Numbered from the stretch's first letter, positions 16,024 through 27,298 are shown. The stretch: DNA of 64,000 bases from Streptomyces himalayensis subsp. himalayensis (GCF_013778455.1 NZ_JACEHE010000001.1:62001-126000), one strand, 5' to 3'. Notes: a model not told the origin generated them from the letters alone. A program made the numbers and translations.

Positions 16024-18441
16024 ATGTCTCTCGACGGCGTCAGGCTGCGCCCTGTCATGCGATGCGTCGCGTTCCTCGCGGCAGGAGTGCTCACCGTGCC
16101 CGCCCTGGTCGGCTGCAGCAGCGGTAGCGAAAAGGCCGGCCGTCCGGTCGCCGGCCAGGACATCGCGTCGGCGGGGCGCGAGCTGATCAGCGACGGCGGC
16201 ACCCTCAACTGGGCCGTCGACGCCCTGCCCGAGACGCTCAACGCCTTCCAGGCCGACGCCGACGCGACCACGTCGCGCATCGCCGGCGCCGTCCTGCCGT
16301 CCCTGTTCCGGCTCGACGAGCTGGGCCGGCCGCAGCGCAACCCCGCCTTCCTGGAGTCCGCCGAGATCGTCGAGCGCGAGCCCAAGCAGGTGGTGCTCTA
16401 CAAGATCAACCAGCAGGCGGTGTGGAGCGACGGCCGCGAGATCGGCGCCGCCGACTTCACCGCACAGTGGCGCGCCCTGTCCGGCAAGGACACCGCGTAC
16501 TGGACCGCGCGCAACGCCGGCTACGACCGGATCGAGAGGATCGAGCGAGGCGCCAGCGACCTGGAGGTACGGGTCACCTTCGCCAAGCCGTACGCGGACT
16601 GGCGCTCGCTGTTCTCGCCGCTGTACCCGAAGGACGTCATGGGCACCCCGGACACCTTCAACGACGGTGCGCGGTCCAGGCTGAAGGCCACCGCCGGGCC
16701 GTTCACCCTCACGAAGATCGACCGTGCCGCGGGCGATGTGACGCTGGAACGCAATCCGCGCTGGTGGGGGAACCCGGCCAAGCTCTCCACGATCGTGCTG
16801 CGCGCCGTGCCGCGCGACGAGCGGGCCGCCGCGCTCGCCGAGGGCAGACTCGACCTGGCCGACGTCGAGCCGGCCGACGCCCAGCGCATCGCACTCGCCA
16901 CCCGCGACAAGGGAGCCGACGGGGCACCCGCGCACGGGCCCGTCGCCGAGACCAGTCCCGCCCAGGCGCTGCGCTCCTGGGCCGTCGCGAACGGCTCGGA
17001 CGCACAGGCGGCCCAGGCCGAGAAGCTCGCCCGCGAGAAGCGGAGCGAGGCGGCCGAGCAGTACACCAAGGAGCAGGCGAGCCTGCGCGACTACGTCCTC
17101 CGCAAGTCCCTGGAGCCCTCCTACACGCAGCTCGCGCTCAACGGCTCCCAGGGCCCGCTCGCCGACGAACGCGTACGCCGCGCCGTGGCCCGCGCCCTCG
17201 ACCGCGAGGAGCTCGCCCGGCTCGTGCTGACACCGCTCGGGCTGCCCGCCGAGCCGGTCGGCAACCATCTCGCACTGGCCGGCCAGGCGGCGTACGCCGA
17301 CAACAGCGGTGCCCTCGGCGGCCAGGACACGGAGGCGGCGCAGGCGCTGCTCGCGGACGCCGGATGGGTGCCGGGCGGCACGACGAAGGACGGAAACGCC
17401 GCGGGCAGCGAGGCCCGGGACTCCGGGAAGTCCGCGGACGGGGCCCCGGGAGGATCATCCGGCGGCTCCGGCAGTTCCTCCGGCTCCGGCGACTCGGTGG
17501 ACTCCGGGACGTACGACGAGGCCGGCGCAGCGGAGGAAGCCGCCGAGGACGACGACGGTACGTACATCGTCGGACAGGAGGACGACAAGCCCGGCAACAG
17601 CGGCAGCTCCGTGCTCGCGCCCGCTCCGGCCGTCGCTCTCCAGCGCGCCGCGCTCGTCCGCCAGGCGGATGCCCTGGTCATGCCCGGTGAGGCCGACAGG
17701 GAGAAGCTGCAGGATCCGCGGGGGCAGGACGGCCGGCAGCAGGCCAGGCGGGGCGGCGTCCCCGGCGCGTACGCACCGAAGGGAACGGCCGCCCCCAAGA
17801 CGAGCGGCACCCCGCAGAACACGGCGTCCCCGGCCGGTGCCGCGGCCGACGGTGCCGCCGCAGGCCAGCTGGCCAAGGACGGCAAGCCGCTCACACTCCG
17901 CTTCGTGCTGCCCTCGGGCCCCGGATCGGAACAGCTGCGGGCCGTGGGCGACCGGATCACGCGGATGCTGGAGCGCATCGGGATCCGCACGGAGACGTCC
18001 AAGGTCTCCGACGACAGCTACTTCAAAGACCACATCGCGTCCGGCCAGTACGACCTGGCGCTGTACTCGTGGCCCGCGACCGCCTTCCCCGCCACCGACA
18101 ACCGGCCGATCTTCGCCAAGCCGGTGGCCGCCGCGGACGGCTCGCTGAGCATCGAGCAGAACTACACGCGGGTCGGCACCGACCACATCGACCAGCTCTT
18201 CGACCAGGCGATCGCCGAGCTGGACGAGCAGGAGGCGGCCGCGCTCGTCAAGCAGGCCGACGCCCGCATCTGGGCCGTGGCCAGCTCCATCCCCCTCTAC
18301 CAGCGCCCCCAACTGGTGGCCGCCCGTCCGAACCTCGCCAACGCAGGCGCTTTCGGCTTCGAGACCCCGGTCTACGAGGACATGGGCTACCTGAAGTCGG
18401 GGGTCCACCAGGGCGCGCCCAAGGGAAGCCCGAGCCGCTGA
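16024..18441 (+). CDS. lone family-5 substrate-binding lipoprotein with long linker
   Basis: 805 aa. ATG 16024 follows GGAGG by 8 bases (a GTG directly before it is the alternative). Lipobox LVGC at about C36. The N-terminal lobe of an SBP_bac_5 fold covers about 55-400 (GTLNWAVDALPETLNAF, LYKINQQAVWSDGREI, ERNPRWWGN). A low-complexity Ser/Gly/Asp/Ala insert (about 440-600) then separates it from the last part (about 620-790, LRFVLPSGPGSEQLRAVGDR and YDLALYSWPATAFP). Typical family members are 500-600 aa, so the insert is the extra. No permease or ATPase is adjacent; it may dock with one of the three importers downstream or act as a sensor. Upstream of typA. Confidence 0.85.
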   Translation: MSLDGVRLRPVMRCVAFLAAGVLTVPALVGCSSGSEKAGRPVAGQDIASAGRELISDGGTLNWAVDALPETLNAFQADADATTSRIAGAVLPSLFRLDELGRPQRNPAFLESAEIVEREPKQVVLYKINQQAVWSDGREIGAADFTAQWRALSGKDTAYWTARNAGYDRIERIERGASDLEVRVTFAKPYADWRSLFSPLYPKDVMGTPDTFNDGARSRLKATAGPFTLTKIDRAAGDVTLERNPRWWGNPAKLSTIVLRAVPRDERAAALAEGRLDLADVEPADAQRIALATRDKGADGAPAHGPVAETSPAQALRSWAVANGSDAQAAQAEKLAREKRSEAAEQYTKEQASLRDYVLRKSLEPSYTQLALNGSQGPLADERVRRAVARALDREELARLVLTPLGLPAEPVGNHLALAGQAAYADNSGALGGQDTEAAQALLADAGWVPGGTTKDGNAAGSEARDSGKSADGAPGGSSGGSGSSSGSGDSVDSGTYDEAGAAEEAAEDDDGTYIVGQEDDKPGNSGSSVLAPAPAVALQRAALVRQADALVMPGEADREKLQDPRGQDGRQQARRGGVPGAYAPKGTAAPKTSGTPQNTASPAGAAADGAAAGQLAKDGKPLTLRFVLPSGPGSEQLRAVGDRITRMLERIGIRTETSKVSDDSYFKDHIASGQYDLALYSWPATAFPATDNRPIFAKPVAAADGSLSIEQNYTRVGTDHIDQLFDQAIAELDEQEAAALVKQADARIWAVASSIPLYQRPQLVAARPNLANAGAFGFETPVYEDMGYLKSGVHQGAPKGSPSR

Positions 18442-18445
18442 CAGG

Positions 18446-18460
18446 GCCCCCAAAGGGGGC
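18446..18460 (+). terminator. short hairpin after the SBP gene
   Basis: GCCCCC AAA GGGGGC just downstream of the stop codon, followed by a second CCCAAAGG stretch. It is short and lacks a T run, so it may only attenuate read-through into typA. Confidence 0.4.
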
Positions 18461-18598
18461 ACCCAAAGGCCCCCGCAAGCCCCACCCCGGAGCGCACCGT
18501 ACGATGGGGTGAGGCCGTGGCGTGTCCAGCCCGGCAGGGCCCGCGTACCGAAGAAGTACGCGGCAGCCGTCCACTCACTCCGGGAGAAGCGCCCCACT

Positions 18599-20506
<1,908 letters not shown>

Positions 20507-20529
20507 CGCTGGGCGCTGTGCCGTAAGGG

Positions 20530-20562
20530 GCGCCCCGCGCAGCCTGAGGCTGCGCGGGGCGC
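20530..20562 (+). terminator. typA terminator
   Basis: Perfect 15-bp inverted repeat (20530-20544 / 20548-20562) with TGA loop, 24 bases after the stop codon. No T run, as is common in Streptomyces. Confidence 0.8.
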
Positions 20563-21449
20563 TCGGCGTCTGACGCCGCGCTTGCCGCGCAGCGGCGCGG
20601 ACGCCTGAGCTTGTCCCGGGCTTGGGCGGCGTGCGCGTGCATGTCCCATGCCGTTACGCCGCCTCCTGTCGGCGGTGGGTCGGGGCCCGTCGGGATGTAC
20701 TCCCCAGTGCCTTGAGGGCCTGGGATGCCCCCAGCGGGCGCACATCACGGCACGTCCCCTTCGGCGCGTATGCGGCTGCCGGTCGGTGGCTGGTTCTGGC
20801 CCGCGGTGGGCGGCCGCGCCGACCTGCGCACGCCGAGCACATGTCCCGACGCCGTCGGACACAGCATCGGCATTCGTCCGAAACATCTGGCCGGTACCAC
20901 AGAGTCCGGACGCCCCCGAACAGGTGGCGCCTGAAGCCTGTCGTACCGGAATGCCCCAGGTTGCGGATTGGGTCCCATCCACGCCGCCAAGGAAGCCCGT
21001 CAGCCCCGTATCTACGCGCGGGGACTGGCAGCTACCCTTCCTGTTGTGGGCGGCGAGGGTTGCGGCGGAGGGCGTCGGGAAGGGTATGGCAGATCATCGC
21101 CATGTTCGCAACCGGTTTTCCTTGGCCGACCGTCCGGAATACGGACGCTGCTGCCCGATAGATATGTAACGCGTCCGTTTCGCGGCCATCTATCTCGGAT
21201 CGGTTTGTCCGGATTTTGGACTAAGTAGGCGTCAGGTGTGATCGAACCGAGACCAAAAGGGTGTGGCCGGGTCGTAGCCCATGGCTAATAGTTAGGCGCG
21301 TAGAGCTCGGGTCAATGGGTCACGCGCTGTGGGGAGCGCCGACTCACGAGCACACTGGGGCACCGGATCTCTTCGCCGTCAGGGGTGGCGGCGTCGTTTC
21401 ATGTGCACCCTGTTGACGTGAACAAGTGGACTCATGAGGAGGAGAACCC
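20563..21449. other. long gene-free region upstream of importer 1
   Basis: About 890 bases with no ORF that looks like a protein: the overlapping frames have Arg/Pro-rich, non-conserved translations and no SD. The right half (about 21090-21290) is noticeably richer in A/T and holds two copies of a GTCCGGA...GGAC palindrome. The SBP leader ends with TGAGGAGGAG. It probably contains the promoter, a long 5' UTR and operator sites of importer 1. Confidence 0.6.
21132..21221. promoter_or_regulatory. pair of GTCCGGA-N4-GGAC palindromic sites
   Basis: GTCCGGAATACGGAC at 21132-21146 and GTCCGGATTTTGGAC at 21207-21221 share 11 of 15 positions and the same dyad. Their 75-base centre spacing is about seven helical turns, compatible with one regulator binding both on the same face. 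They lie about 230-320 bases before the SBP start codon. Confidence 0.4.
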
Positions 21450-23063
21450 ATGCGCGGTGCCAAGAGCGCCAAGTGGGTCGCGGGGGCAATCGTCGTCGCG
21501 CTGGCAGCAACGGCCTGTGGTGGCGGTAGCGGCGAGGACGAGCCGAAGGACAAGGGCGCGCTCGCGGGCTACGTCTCGATCGATGTCGGCGAGCCGCAGA
21601 AGCCGCTGATCCCGGCGGACACCAACGAGACCAACGGCTCGTACGTCATCCAGTCCCTGTTCACTCAGCTTCTGGACTTCGACGCCAAGGGCGAGATCGT
21701 CTACACGAACGCCGAGTCGGTCACCACCGAGGACTCGAAGACGTGGACGGTCAAGCTCAAGAGCGGCTGGAAGTTCCACAACGGCGAGGACGTCACGGCG
21801 CAGTCGTACGTCGACGCCTGGAACTGGTACGCGAACATCAAGAACAACCAGCAGAACTCGTTCTGGTTCGCTGACATCGCCGGCTACGACGACGTCCACC
21901 CGGAGAAGGGCGACCCGAAGGCCGACAAGATGTCCGGTCTGAAGGTCGTGGACGACACCACCTTCACCATCGACCTGAAGGAACGCGTTCCGTACTTCAA
22001 CTACAAGCTCGGCTACACCACGTTCGCCCCGCTTCCGAAGGTCTTCTACGACGACCCGAAGGCGTTCGGCCAGAAGCCGGTCGGTAACGGTCCGTACAAG
22101 TTCGAGAAGTGGACCCACAAGAAGCTGATTCAGGTCCAGGCCTGGGACGACTACAAGGGCCCCAACAAGGCCGCGAACAAGGGCATTCAGTTCAAGAACT
22201 ACGCCACCCTCGAGGCGGCGTACCAGGATGTCGTCTCCGGCAACCTGGACATCATCCGCCAGGTCGGCCCGACGGACCTGCCGAAGTACAAGCAGGACCT
22301 CGGTGACGGCGCCATCGAGGAGCCGTACGCGGCCATCCAGTCGCTGGTCCCGGCCTTCTACTCCAAGACGTTCAAGGACGTCGACCCGAAGGTCATCCAG
22401 GGTCTGTCCATGGCGATCGACCGTGACACGATCACCAAGACCGTCCTGAACAACACCCGTACGCCCGCGACGAGCTTCACGCCGCCGCAGGTCAAGGGCA
22501 ACCAGGACCTGGACACGGACGTCTTCACGTACGACCCGAAGAAGGCCAAGGCGCTCATCGAAGAGGGCGGCGGCGTCCCGGGCAACAAGGTCTGGATCCA
22601 GTACAACACCGACGGCGGCCACAAGGAGTGGGTGACCGCGGTCTGCGAGTCGATCCGCAACGCCACCGGTGTCGACTGTGTCGGCGACGCGAAGCCGGAC
22701 TTCGCCACCGACCTCGAGGCGCGCGACAACGACGAGGTGAAGTCGATGTACCGCGGCGGCTGGGTCGCCGACTACCCGGTCAACGTCAACTTCATCAAGG
22801 AGCTCTACCACACCAACGCTGAGTCCAACAACGGCCGTTTCTCCAACAAGGAGATCGACGCGCTGATGGCGGAGGGCGACAAGGCAGAGTCCCTGGACGA
22901 GGCCGTCAAGGCCTACCAGGAAGTCGAGAAGAAGCTCGTCGACGAGATGCCGGCCATCCCGCTGTGGTACTACCGCATCAACGGTGGCCACGGTAAGGGC
23001 GTGGACAATGTCAACGTGGACTTCCACGGCGACCTCGAGCTGACCGAGGTCACCACCAAGTAA
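21450..23063 (+). CDS. importer 1: oligopeptide-binding lipoprotein (SBP family 5)
   Basis: 537 aa. N-terminal anchor MRGAKSAKWVAGAIVVALAA followed by TACGGG gives a lipoprotein signal with the lipidated Cys at about 23. The SBP_bac_5 fold is complete: FTQLLDFDAKGEIVY, LKSGWKFHNGEDVTAQSYVD, KPVGNGPYKFEKW, LSMAIDRDTITKTVL and PAIPLWYYRING. It captures peptides outside the cell for the two permeases encoded next. A perfect GGAGG lies 8-9 bases before the ATG. Codon use is very biased, suggesting a highly expressed protein. It is a close paralogue of the SBP of importer 3. Confidence 0.93.
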   Translation: MRGAKSAKWVAGAIVVALAATACGGGSGEDEPKDKGALAGYVSIDVGEPQKPLIPADTNETNGSYVIQSLFTQLLDFDAKGEIVYTNAESVTTEDSKTWTVKLKSGWKFHNGEDVTAQSYVDAWNWYANIKNNQQNSFWFADIAGYDDVHPEKGDPKADKMSGLKVVDDTTFTIDLKERVPYFNYKLGYTTFAPLPKVFYDDPKAFGQKPVGNGPYKFEKWTHKKLIQVQAWDDYKGPNKAANKGIQFKNYATLEAAYQDVVSGNLDIIRQVGPTDLPKYKQDLGDGAIEEPYAAIQSLVPAFYSKTFKDVDPKVIQGLSMAIDRDTITKTVLNNTRTPATSFTPPQVKGNQDLDTDVFTYDPKKAKALIEEGGGVPGNKVWIQYNTDGGHKEWVTAVCESIRNATGVDCVGDAKPDFATDLEARDNDEVKSMYRGGWVADYPVNVNFIKELYHTNAESNNGRFSNKEIDALMAEGDKAESLDEAVKAYQEVEKKLVDEMPAIPLWYYRINGGHGKGVDNVNVDFHGDLELTEVTTK

Positions 23064-23098
23064 GCGAGCCTGCGGGCCAATTCCCACTCGGCCGTAGT

Positions 23099-23164
23099 CC
23101 GCCGTCGCCGATCCCATCGGCGACGGCGGAAGGCAGCGGGGCCGTCTCTCATGCGACGGCCCCG
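23099..23164 (+). terminator. double hairpin between SBP and permease genes
   Basis: Two stable stems: 14-bp perfect (23099-23112 / 23116-23129) and 10-bp perfect (23137-23146 / 23155-23164). They lie inside the operon, so they probably act as a partial terminator or 3' protecting structure that gives more SBP than permease mRNA. Confidence 0.7.
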
Positions 23165-23193
23165 CGACTGCAGTTACCCACACGGAGGCACCC

Positions 23194-24123
23194 ATGGGGC
23201 GTTATGTCGCACGACGACTGCTCCAGATGATCCCGGTGTTCATCGGGTCAACATTGCTGATCTTTCTCATGATGTACGCCCTGCCCGGCGACCCCGTCCG
23301 GGCGCTCATGGGAGACCAGGCGTTCGACCCGGCTGTGGTCGAGAGCATCAGGCACGACCTCGGCCTCGACCTGCCGATCTGGCAGCAGTATCTGAACTAC
23401 CTGGGCGGACTGCTCCAGGGCGACTTCGGTACCACGATCGGGAGCCAGCGTCCCGTCGCGGACATCATCGCTGAGGCGTTCCCGGTCACCATCCGGCTCA
23501 CGCTCTTCGCGTTCGTCTTCCTGGTGATCGTCGGCATCAGCCTGGGTGTCATCGCCGGTCTGCGCCCTGACTCCGTCCGGGACCGCGGTCTGCTGACCCT
23601 GACCCTGGTGCTGATCTCCATGCCCTCCTTCGTGCTGGGTTACCTGATGCAGTACCTCTTCGCCTTCCAGTTGGGCGTCACGACCCCGACCGTGCAGGAC
23701 TCCGAGAACTTCGGCGACCTCCTGCTGCCCGCGATCGTGCTCGCATCCCTGTCCCTTGCGTACGTGGCCCGCCTGACCCGTACGTCGATGGCGGAGAACC
23801 TCCGGGCGGACTACATGCGCACCGCCGTGGCCAAGGGGCTGCCGCGCAGCCGGATCGTCGGCGTCCATCTCATGCGCAACTCCATGATCCCGGTGGTCAC
23901 CTTCCTCGGCACCGACATCGGCAACCTGATGACCGGCGCCATCGTCACGGAGGGCATCTTCAACGTGCAGGGCGTCGGTGACGCCATCTACGAGGCCCTG
24001 TTCCGCCGGGAAGGCGCGACGGTCGTGGGCATCGCCTCGCTGATCGTGATCGTCTACCTCGTCGCCAGCCTGCTCGTCGACCTGCTTTACGCGGTCCTGG
24101 ACCCGAGGATCCGGTATGCCTGA
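23194..24123 (+). CDS. importer 1: OppB/DppB-type permease
   Basis: 309 aa, six TM helices. Starts MGRYVARRLLQMIPVFIGST as typical for DppB proteins; the EAA-like loop is seen around RLTRTSMAENLRADYMRTAVAKGL, which couples to the ATPase. Ends LLVDLLYAVLDPRIRYA. GGAGG precedes the ATG. It overlaps the next permease gene by 8 bases. Confidence 0.93.
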   Translation: MGRYVARRLLQMIPVFIGSTLLIFLMMYALPGDPVRALMGDQAFDPAVVESIRHDLGLDLPIWQQYLNYLGGLLQGDFGTTIGSQRPVADIIAEAFPVTIRLTLFAFVFLVIVGISLGVIAGLRPDSVRDRGLLTLTLVLISMPSFVLGYLMQYLFAFQLGVTTPTVQDSENFGDLLLPAIVLASLSLAYVARLTRTSMAENLRADYMRTAVAKGLPRSRIVGVHLMRNSMIPVVTFLGTDIGNLMTGAIVTEGIFNVQGVGDAIYEALFRREGATVVGIASLIVIVYLVASLLVDLLYAVLDPRIRYA

Positions 24124-25078
24124 GAAGACCGCTGAGAAGGCCGAGAAGACCGTGGCGAACGACCTGGCCCAAGGAACCGCCGCTGTGGCCGCGGAGTCCG
24201 GCCCCACGCCGGCGAAGGCCCGCAGCCTGTGGTCCGACGCCTGGCACGATCTGCGCCGTAACCCGCTCTTCCTCGTGTCGGCCGTGCTGATCCTGCTGCT
24301 AGTCGTCATGGCGGCCGCGCCCGGCCTGTTCACCAGCGCATCCCCGCGCGACGCCGACCTGGCCAAGCACTACCTCCAGCACCCGAATTGGGGCAACTTC
24401 TTCGCCCCGGACTGGCTCGGATACGACGGCCAGGGACGCTCCATCTATGCCCGCATCGTGTACGGTGCTCGCGCCTCGATCCTCGTCGGCGTAGGCGTGA
24501 CCGTGCTGGTGGCCGTCCTCGGCACTGCGGTCGGCATGACCGCCGGATACTTCGGGGGCTGGCTCGACAGCATGCTGTCCCGGGTCACCGACGTCTTCAT
24601 GGCCATTCCGTACCTGCTCGGCGCGCTGGTCGTCCTCACCACCTTCGAGGTGCGCACGGTCTGGGTCGTGATGCTGGCGATGGCCTTCCTGGGATGGACC
24701 ACGATCGCCCGCGTCGCCCGCGGTTCCGTGATCACCGTCAAGCAGGCCGACTACGTCGTCGCGGCCAAGGCGCTCGGCGCCTCCACGACACGCATCATGC
24801 TGAAGCACATCCTGCCCAACGCCCTCGCTCCGATCATCGTCGTGGCGACCATCGCGCTGGGCGGCTACATCGCGGCCGAGGCCACGCTGTCCTTCCTCGG
24901 TGTCGGCCTCGCCGAGCCGACGGTTTCCTGGGGCGTGGACGTCTCCGCGGGCCGTGAACAACTGCGCAACGCGCCGTACGTGCTGATCATCCCGTCGGTG
25001 ATGGTCTCGATCACGGTCCTGTCGTTCCTCATGTTCGGCGATGCTGTACGCAACGCCCTCGACCCCAAGCTGCGCTGA
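24116..25078 (+). CDS. importer 1: OppC/DppC-type permease
   Basis: 320 aa. A charged N-terminal tail of about 45 residues (Lys/Glu/Ala rich) precedes LWSDAWHDLRRNPLFLVSAV, then six TM helices. The coupling loop reads IARVARGSVITVKQADYVVA and AAKALGASTTRI. It ends FGDAVRNALDPKLR. It forms the heteromeric channel with the preceding DppB-type permease. The start lies inside the previous gene's last codons, implying translational coupling. Confidence 0.93.
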   Translation: MPEKTAEKAEKTVANDLAQGTAAVAAESGPTPAKARSLWSDAWHDLRRNPLFLVSAVLILLLVVMAAAPGLFTSASPRDADLAKHYLQHPNWGNFFAPDWLGYDGQGRSIYARIVYGARASILVGVGVTVLVAVLGTAVGMTAGYFGGWLDSMLSRVTDVFMAIPYLLGALVVLTTFEVRTVWVVMLAMAFLGWTTIARVARGSVITVKQADYVVAAKALGASTTRIMLKHILPNALAPIIVVATIALGGYIAAEATLSFLGVGLAEPTVSWGVDVSAGREQLRNAPYVLIIPSVMVSITVLSFLMFGDAVRNALDPKLR

Positions 25079-25089
25079 GGGAGGCGTAC

Positions 25090-26148
25090 GTGACCATCAT
25101 CGACAAACCTGCGGACGTTCCCGCGCCGCGCGCCGGGGACGACTTCGACGGCCCGCTGCTCGAAGTCCGCGATCTGCACGTGGAGTTCCACACCCGGGAC
25201 GGCATCGCCAAGGCCGTCAACGGTGTCAACTACACCGTCAACGCGGGCGAGACGCTCGCCGTGCTCGGCGAGTCCGGTTCCGGGAAGTCCGTGACCGCCC
25301 AGGCGATCATGGGCATCCTCGACATGCCGCCAGGCCGCATCCCCAAGGGCGAGATCTTCTTCCGTGGCGAGGACATGCTCAGGATGTCCGGCGAGGAGCG
25401 GCGGAAGATCCGCGGCCGGAAGATCGCGATGATCTTCCAGGACGCGCTCTCCTCCCTCAACCCGGTCCTCTCCGTGGGCTACCAGCTCGGCGAGATGTTC
25501 CGCGTCCACCAGGGCCTCTCCAAGAAGGACGCCAAGCTCAAGGCCATCGAACTGATGGACAGGGTGCGGATCCCGGCCGCCAAGGAGCGCGTGGGCGACT
25601 ACCCGCACCAGTTCTCCGGTGGTATGCGCCAGCGCATCATGATCGCCATGGCGCTGGCCCTCGAGCCCGAGCTGATCATCGCCGACGAGCCCACCACAGC
25701 CCTCGACGTGACGGTCCAGGCACAGGTCATGGACCTGCTCGCGGAGCTCCAGCGCGAGTACAACATGGGTCTGATCCTGATCACCCACGACCTCGGCGTG
25801 GTCGCCGACGTCGCGGACAAGATCGCGGTCATGTACGCGGGCCGGATCGTCGAGACCGCCCCCGTGCACGAGCTCTACAAGCGGCCCGCGCACCCGTACA
25901 CCCGCGGTCTGCTGGACTCGATCCCGCGCCTGGACCAGAAGGGCCAGGAGCTGTACGCGATCAAGGGTCTGCCGCCCAACCTGACCCGTATCCCGTCCGG
26001 CTGCGCCTTCAACCCGCGCTGCCCGAAGGCGCAGGACATCTGCCGTACCGAGGTGCCGGCACTGCTTCCCGTCACCGAGCGGGACGGCAGTGAGCTGGCC
26101 GGCCGCGGCAGCGCGTGCCACTTCTGGAAGGAGACGATCCATGGCTGA
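25090..26148 (+). CDS. importer 1: OppD/DppD-type ATPase
   Basis: 352 aa ABC ATPase. Walker [12 protein letters not shown]-loop [12 protein letters not shown], signature FSGGMRQR, Walker [14 protein letters not shown]-loop ITHDLGV. The C-terminal oligopeptide-transporter extension has CAFNPRCPKAQDICR and a final CHFW, a Cys set found in OppD/DppD proteins and linked in some to an iron-sulfur cluster. GTG start with GAGGGAGG upstream. It overlaps the following ATPase gene by 8 bases. Confidence 0.94.
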   Translation: MTIIDKPADVPAPRAGDDFDGPLLEVRDLHVEFHTRDGIAKAVNGVNYTVNAGETLAVLGESGSGKSVTAQAIMGILDMPPGRIPKGEIFFRGEDMLRMSGEERRKIRGRKIAMIFQDALSSLNPVLSVGYQLGEMFRVHQGLSKKDAKLKAIELMDRVRIPAAKERVGDYPHQFSGGMRQRIMIAMALALEPELIIADEPTTALDVTVQAQVMDLLAELQREYNMGLILITHDLGVVADVADKIAVMYAGRIVETAPVHELYKRPAHPYTRGLLDSIPRLDQKGQELYAIKGLPPNLTRIPSGCAFNPRCPKAQDICRTEVPALLPVTERDGSELAGRGSACHFWKETIHG

Positions 26149-27298
26149 GCTCAGCAAGGCGGGTGAGCCGCAGGACGCCCTGGACGCGACTCCGAACGTC
26201 ACCGACGTGGAGGTGGTCGACGCCCACTCCGACGCCGAGGCGGTCGCGGCCATCGAAGCCCCCGTCGAGCGCGGTGAGCCGATCCTTCAGGTGCGCAACC
26301 TGGTCAAGCACTTCCCGCTGACCCAGGGCATCCTCTTCAAGCGGCAGATCGGCGCGGTCAAGGCCGTGGACGGGGTCTCCTTCGACCTGTACCAGGGCGA
26401 GACCCTGGGCATCGTGGGCGAGTCCGGCTGTGGCAAGTCCACCGTCGCAAAGCTTCTGATGACCCTGGAGAAGGCGACCGCCGGCGAGGTCTTCTACAAG
26501 GGCCAGGACATCACCAAGCTGTCCGGGCGTGCGCTGAAGGCCGTACGCCGGAACATCCAGATGGTGTTCCAGGACCCGTACACCTCGCTCAACCCCCGTA
26601 TGACGGTGGGCGACATCATCGGCGAGCCCTTCGACATCCACCCCGACGTGGCGCCGAAGGGCGACCGGCGGCGGAAGGTCCAGGAGCTCCTGGACGTCGT
26701 CGGCCTCAACCCCGAGTACATCAACCGTTATCCGCACCAGTTCTCGGGCGGTCAGCGCCAGCGCATCGGCATCGCCCGCGGCCTCGCGCTCAACCCCGAG
26801 ATCATCATCTGCGACGAGCCGGTCTCCGCCCTGGACGTGTCCGTCCAGGCGCAGGTCATCAACCTGATGGAGAAGCTGCAGGACGAGTTCAACCTGTCCT
26901 ACATCTTCATCGCGCACGACCTGTCGATCGTCCGGCACATCTCGGACCGGGTCGGCGTGATGTACCTCGGCAAGATGGCCGAGATCGGCACGGACGAGCA
27001 GATCTACGACCACCCGACGCACCCCTACACGCAGGCGCTGCTGTCGGCGGTCCCGGTGCCCGACCCGGAGGCCCGCGAGGGTCGCGAGCGGATCATCCTC
27101 ACCGGGGACGTGCCCTCGCCCGCCAACCCGCCGTCCGGCTGCCGCTTCCGTACGCGCTGCTGGAAGGCCCAGGACAAGTGCGCCACCGAGGTACCGCTGC
27201 TCGCGGTCCCCGAGCGGTTCGCCGGCCAGGACGCCCCGGCCGCGCACGAGTCGGCGTGCCACTTCGCGGAGGAGAAGGACGTGGTGCACGCGGCGTGA
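26141..27298 (+). CDS. importer 1: OppF/DppF-type ATPase
   Basis: 385 aa from ATG 26141 (AAGGAG about 7 bases before). An acidic N-terminal tail (about 1-45) is followed by [20 protein letters not shown], Walker [13 protein letters not shown]-loop [12 protein letters not shown], signature FSGGQRQR, Walker [13 protein letters not shown] and H-loop IAHDLSIV. The oligo_HPY-type tail has [17 protein letters not shown]. It pairs with the OppD-type ATPase as the heterodimeric motor. Last gene of importer 1; a strong terminator follows. Confidence 0.94.
   Translation: MAELSKAGEPQDALDATPNVTDVEVVDAHSDAEAVAAIEAPVERGEPILQVRNLVKHFPLTQGILFKRQIGAVKAVDGVSFDLYQGETLGIVGESGCGKSTVAKLLMTLEKATAGEVFYKGQDITKLSGRALKAVRRNIQMVFQDPYTSLNPRMTVGDIIGEPFDIHPDVAPKGDRRRKVQELLDVVGLNPEYINRYPHQFSGGQRQRIGIARGLALNPEIIICDEPVSALDVSVQAQVINLMEKLQDEFNLSYIFIAHDLSIVRHISDRVGVMYLGKMAEIGTDEQIYDHPTHPYTQALLSAVPVPDPEAREGRERIILTGDVPSPANPPSGCRFRTRCWKAQDKCATEVPLLAVPERFAGQDAPAAHESACHFAEEKDVVHAA

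Noticed and set aside
20622..21161. 179-aa and overlapping open frames between typA and importer 1
   Set aside because: No SD, no domain, Arg/Pro-rich and overlapping in several frames; treated as spacer.
21450..27298. Importer 1 considered as the bldK locus because it follows typA
   Set aside because: Its SBP-first order and close match to importer 3 fit less well than the permease-SBP-permease-ATPase-ATPase operon at 36.5-42.8 kb; alignment could overturn this.
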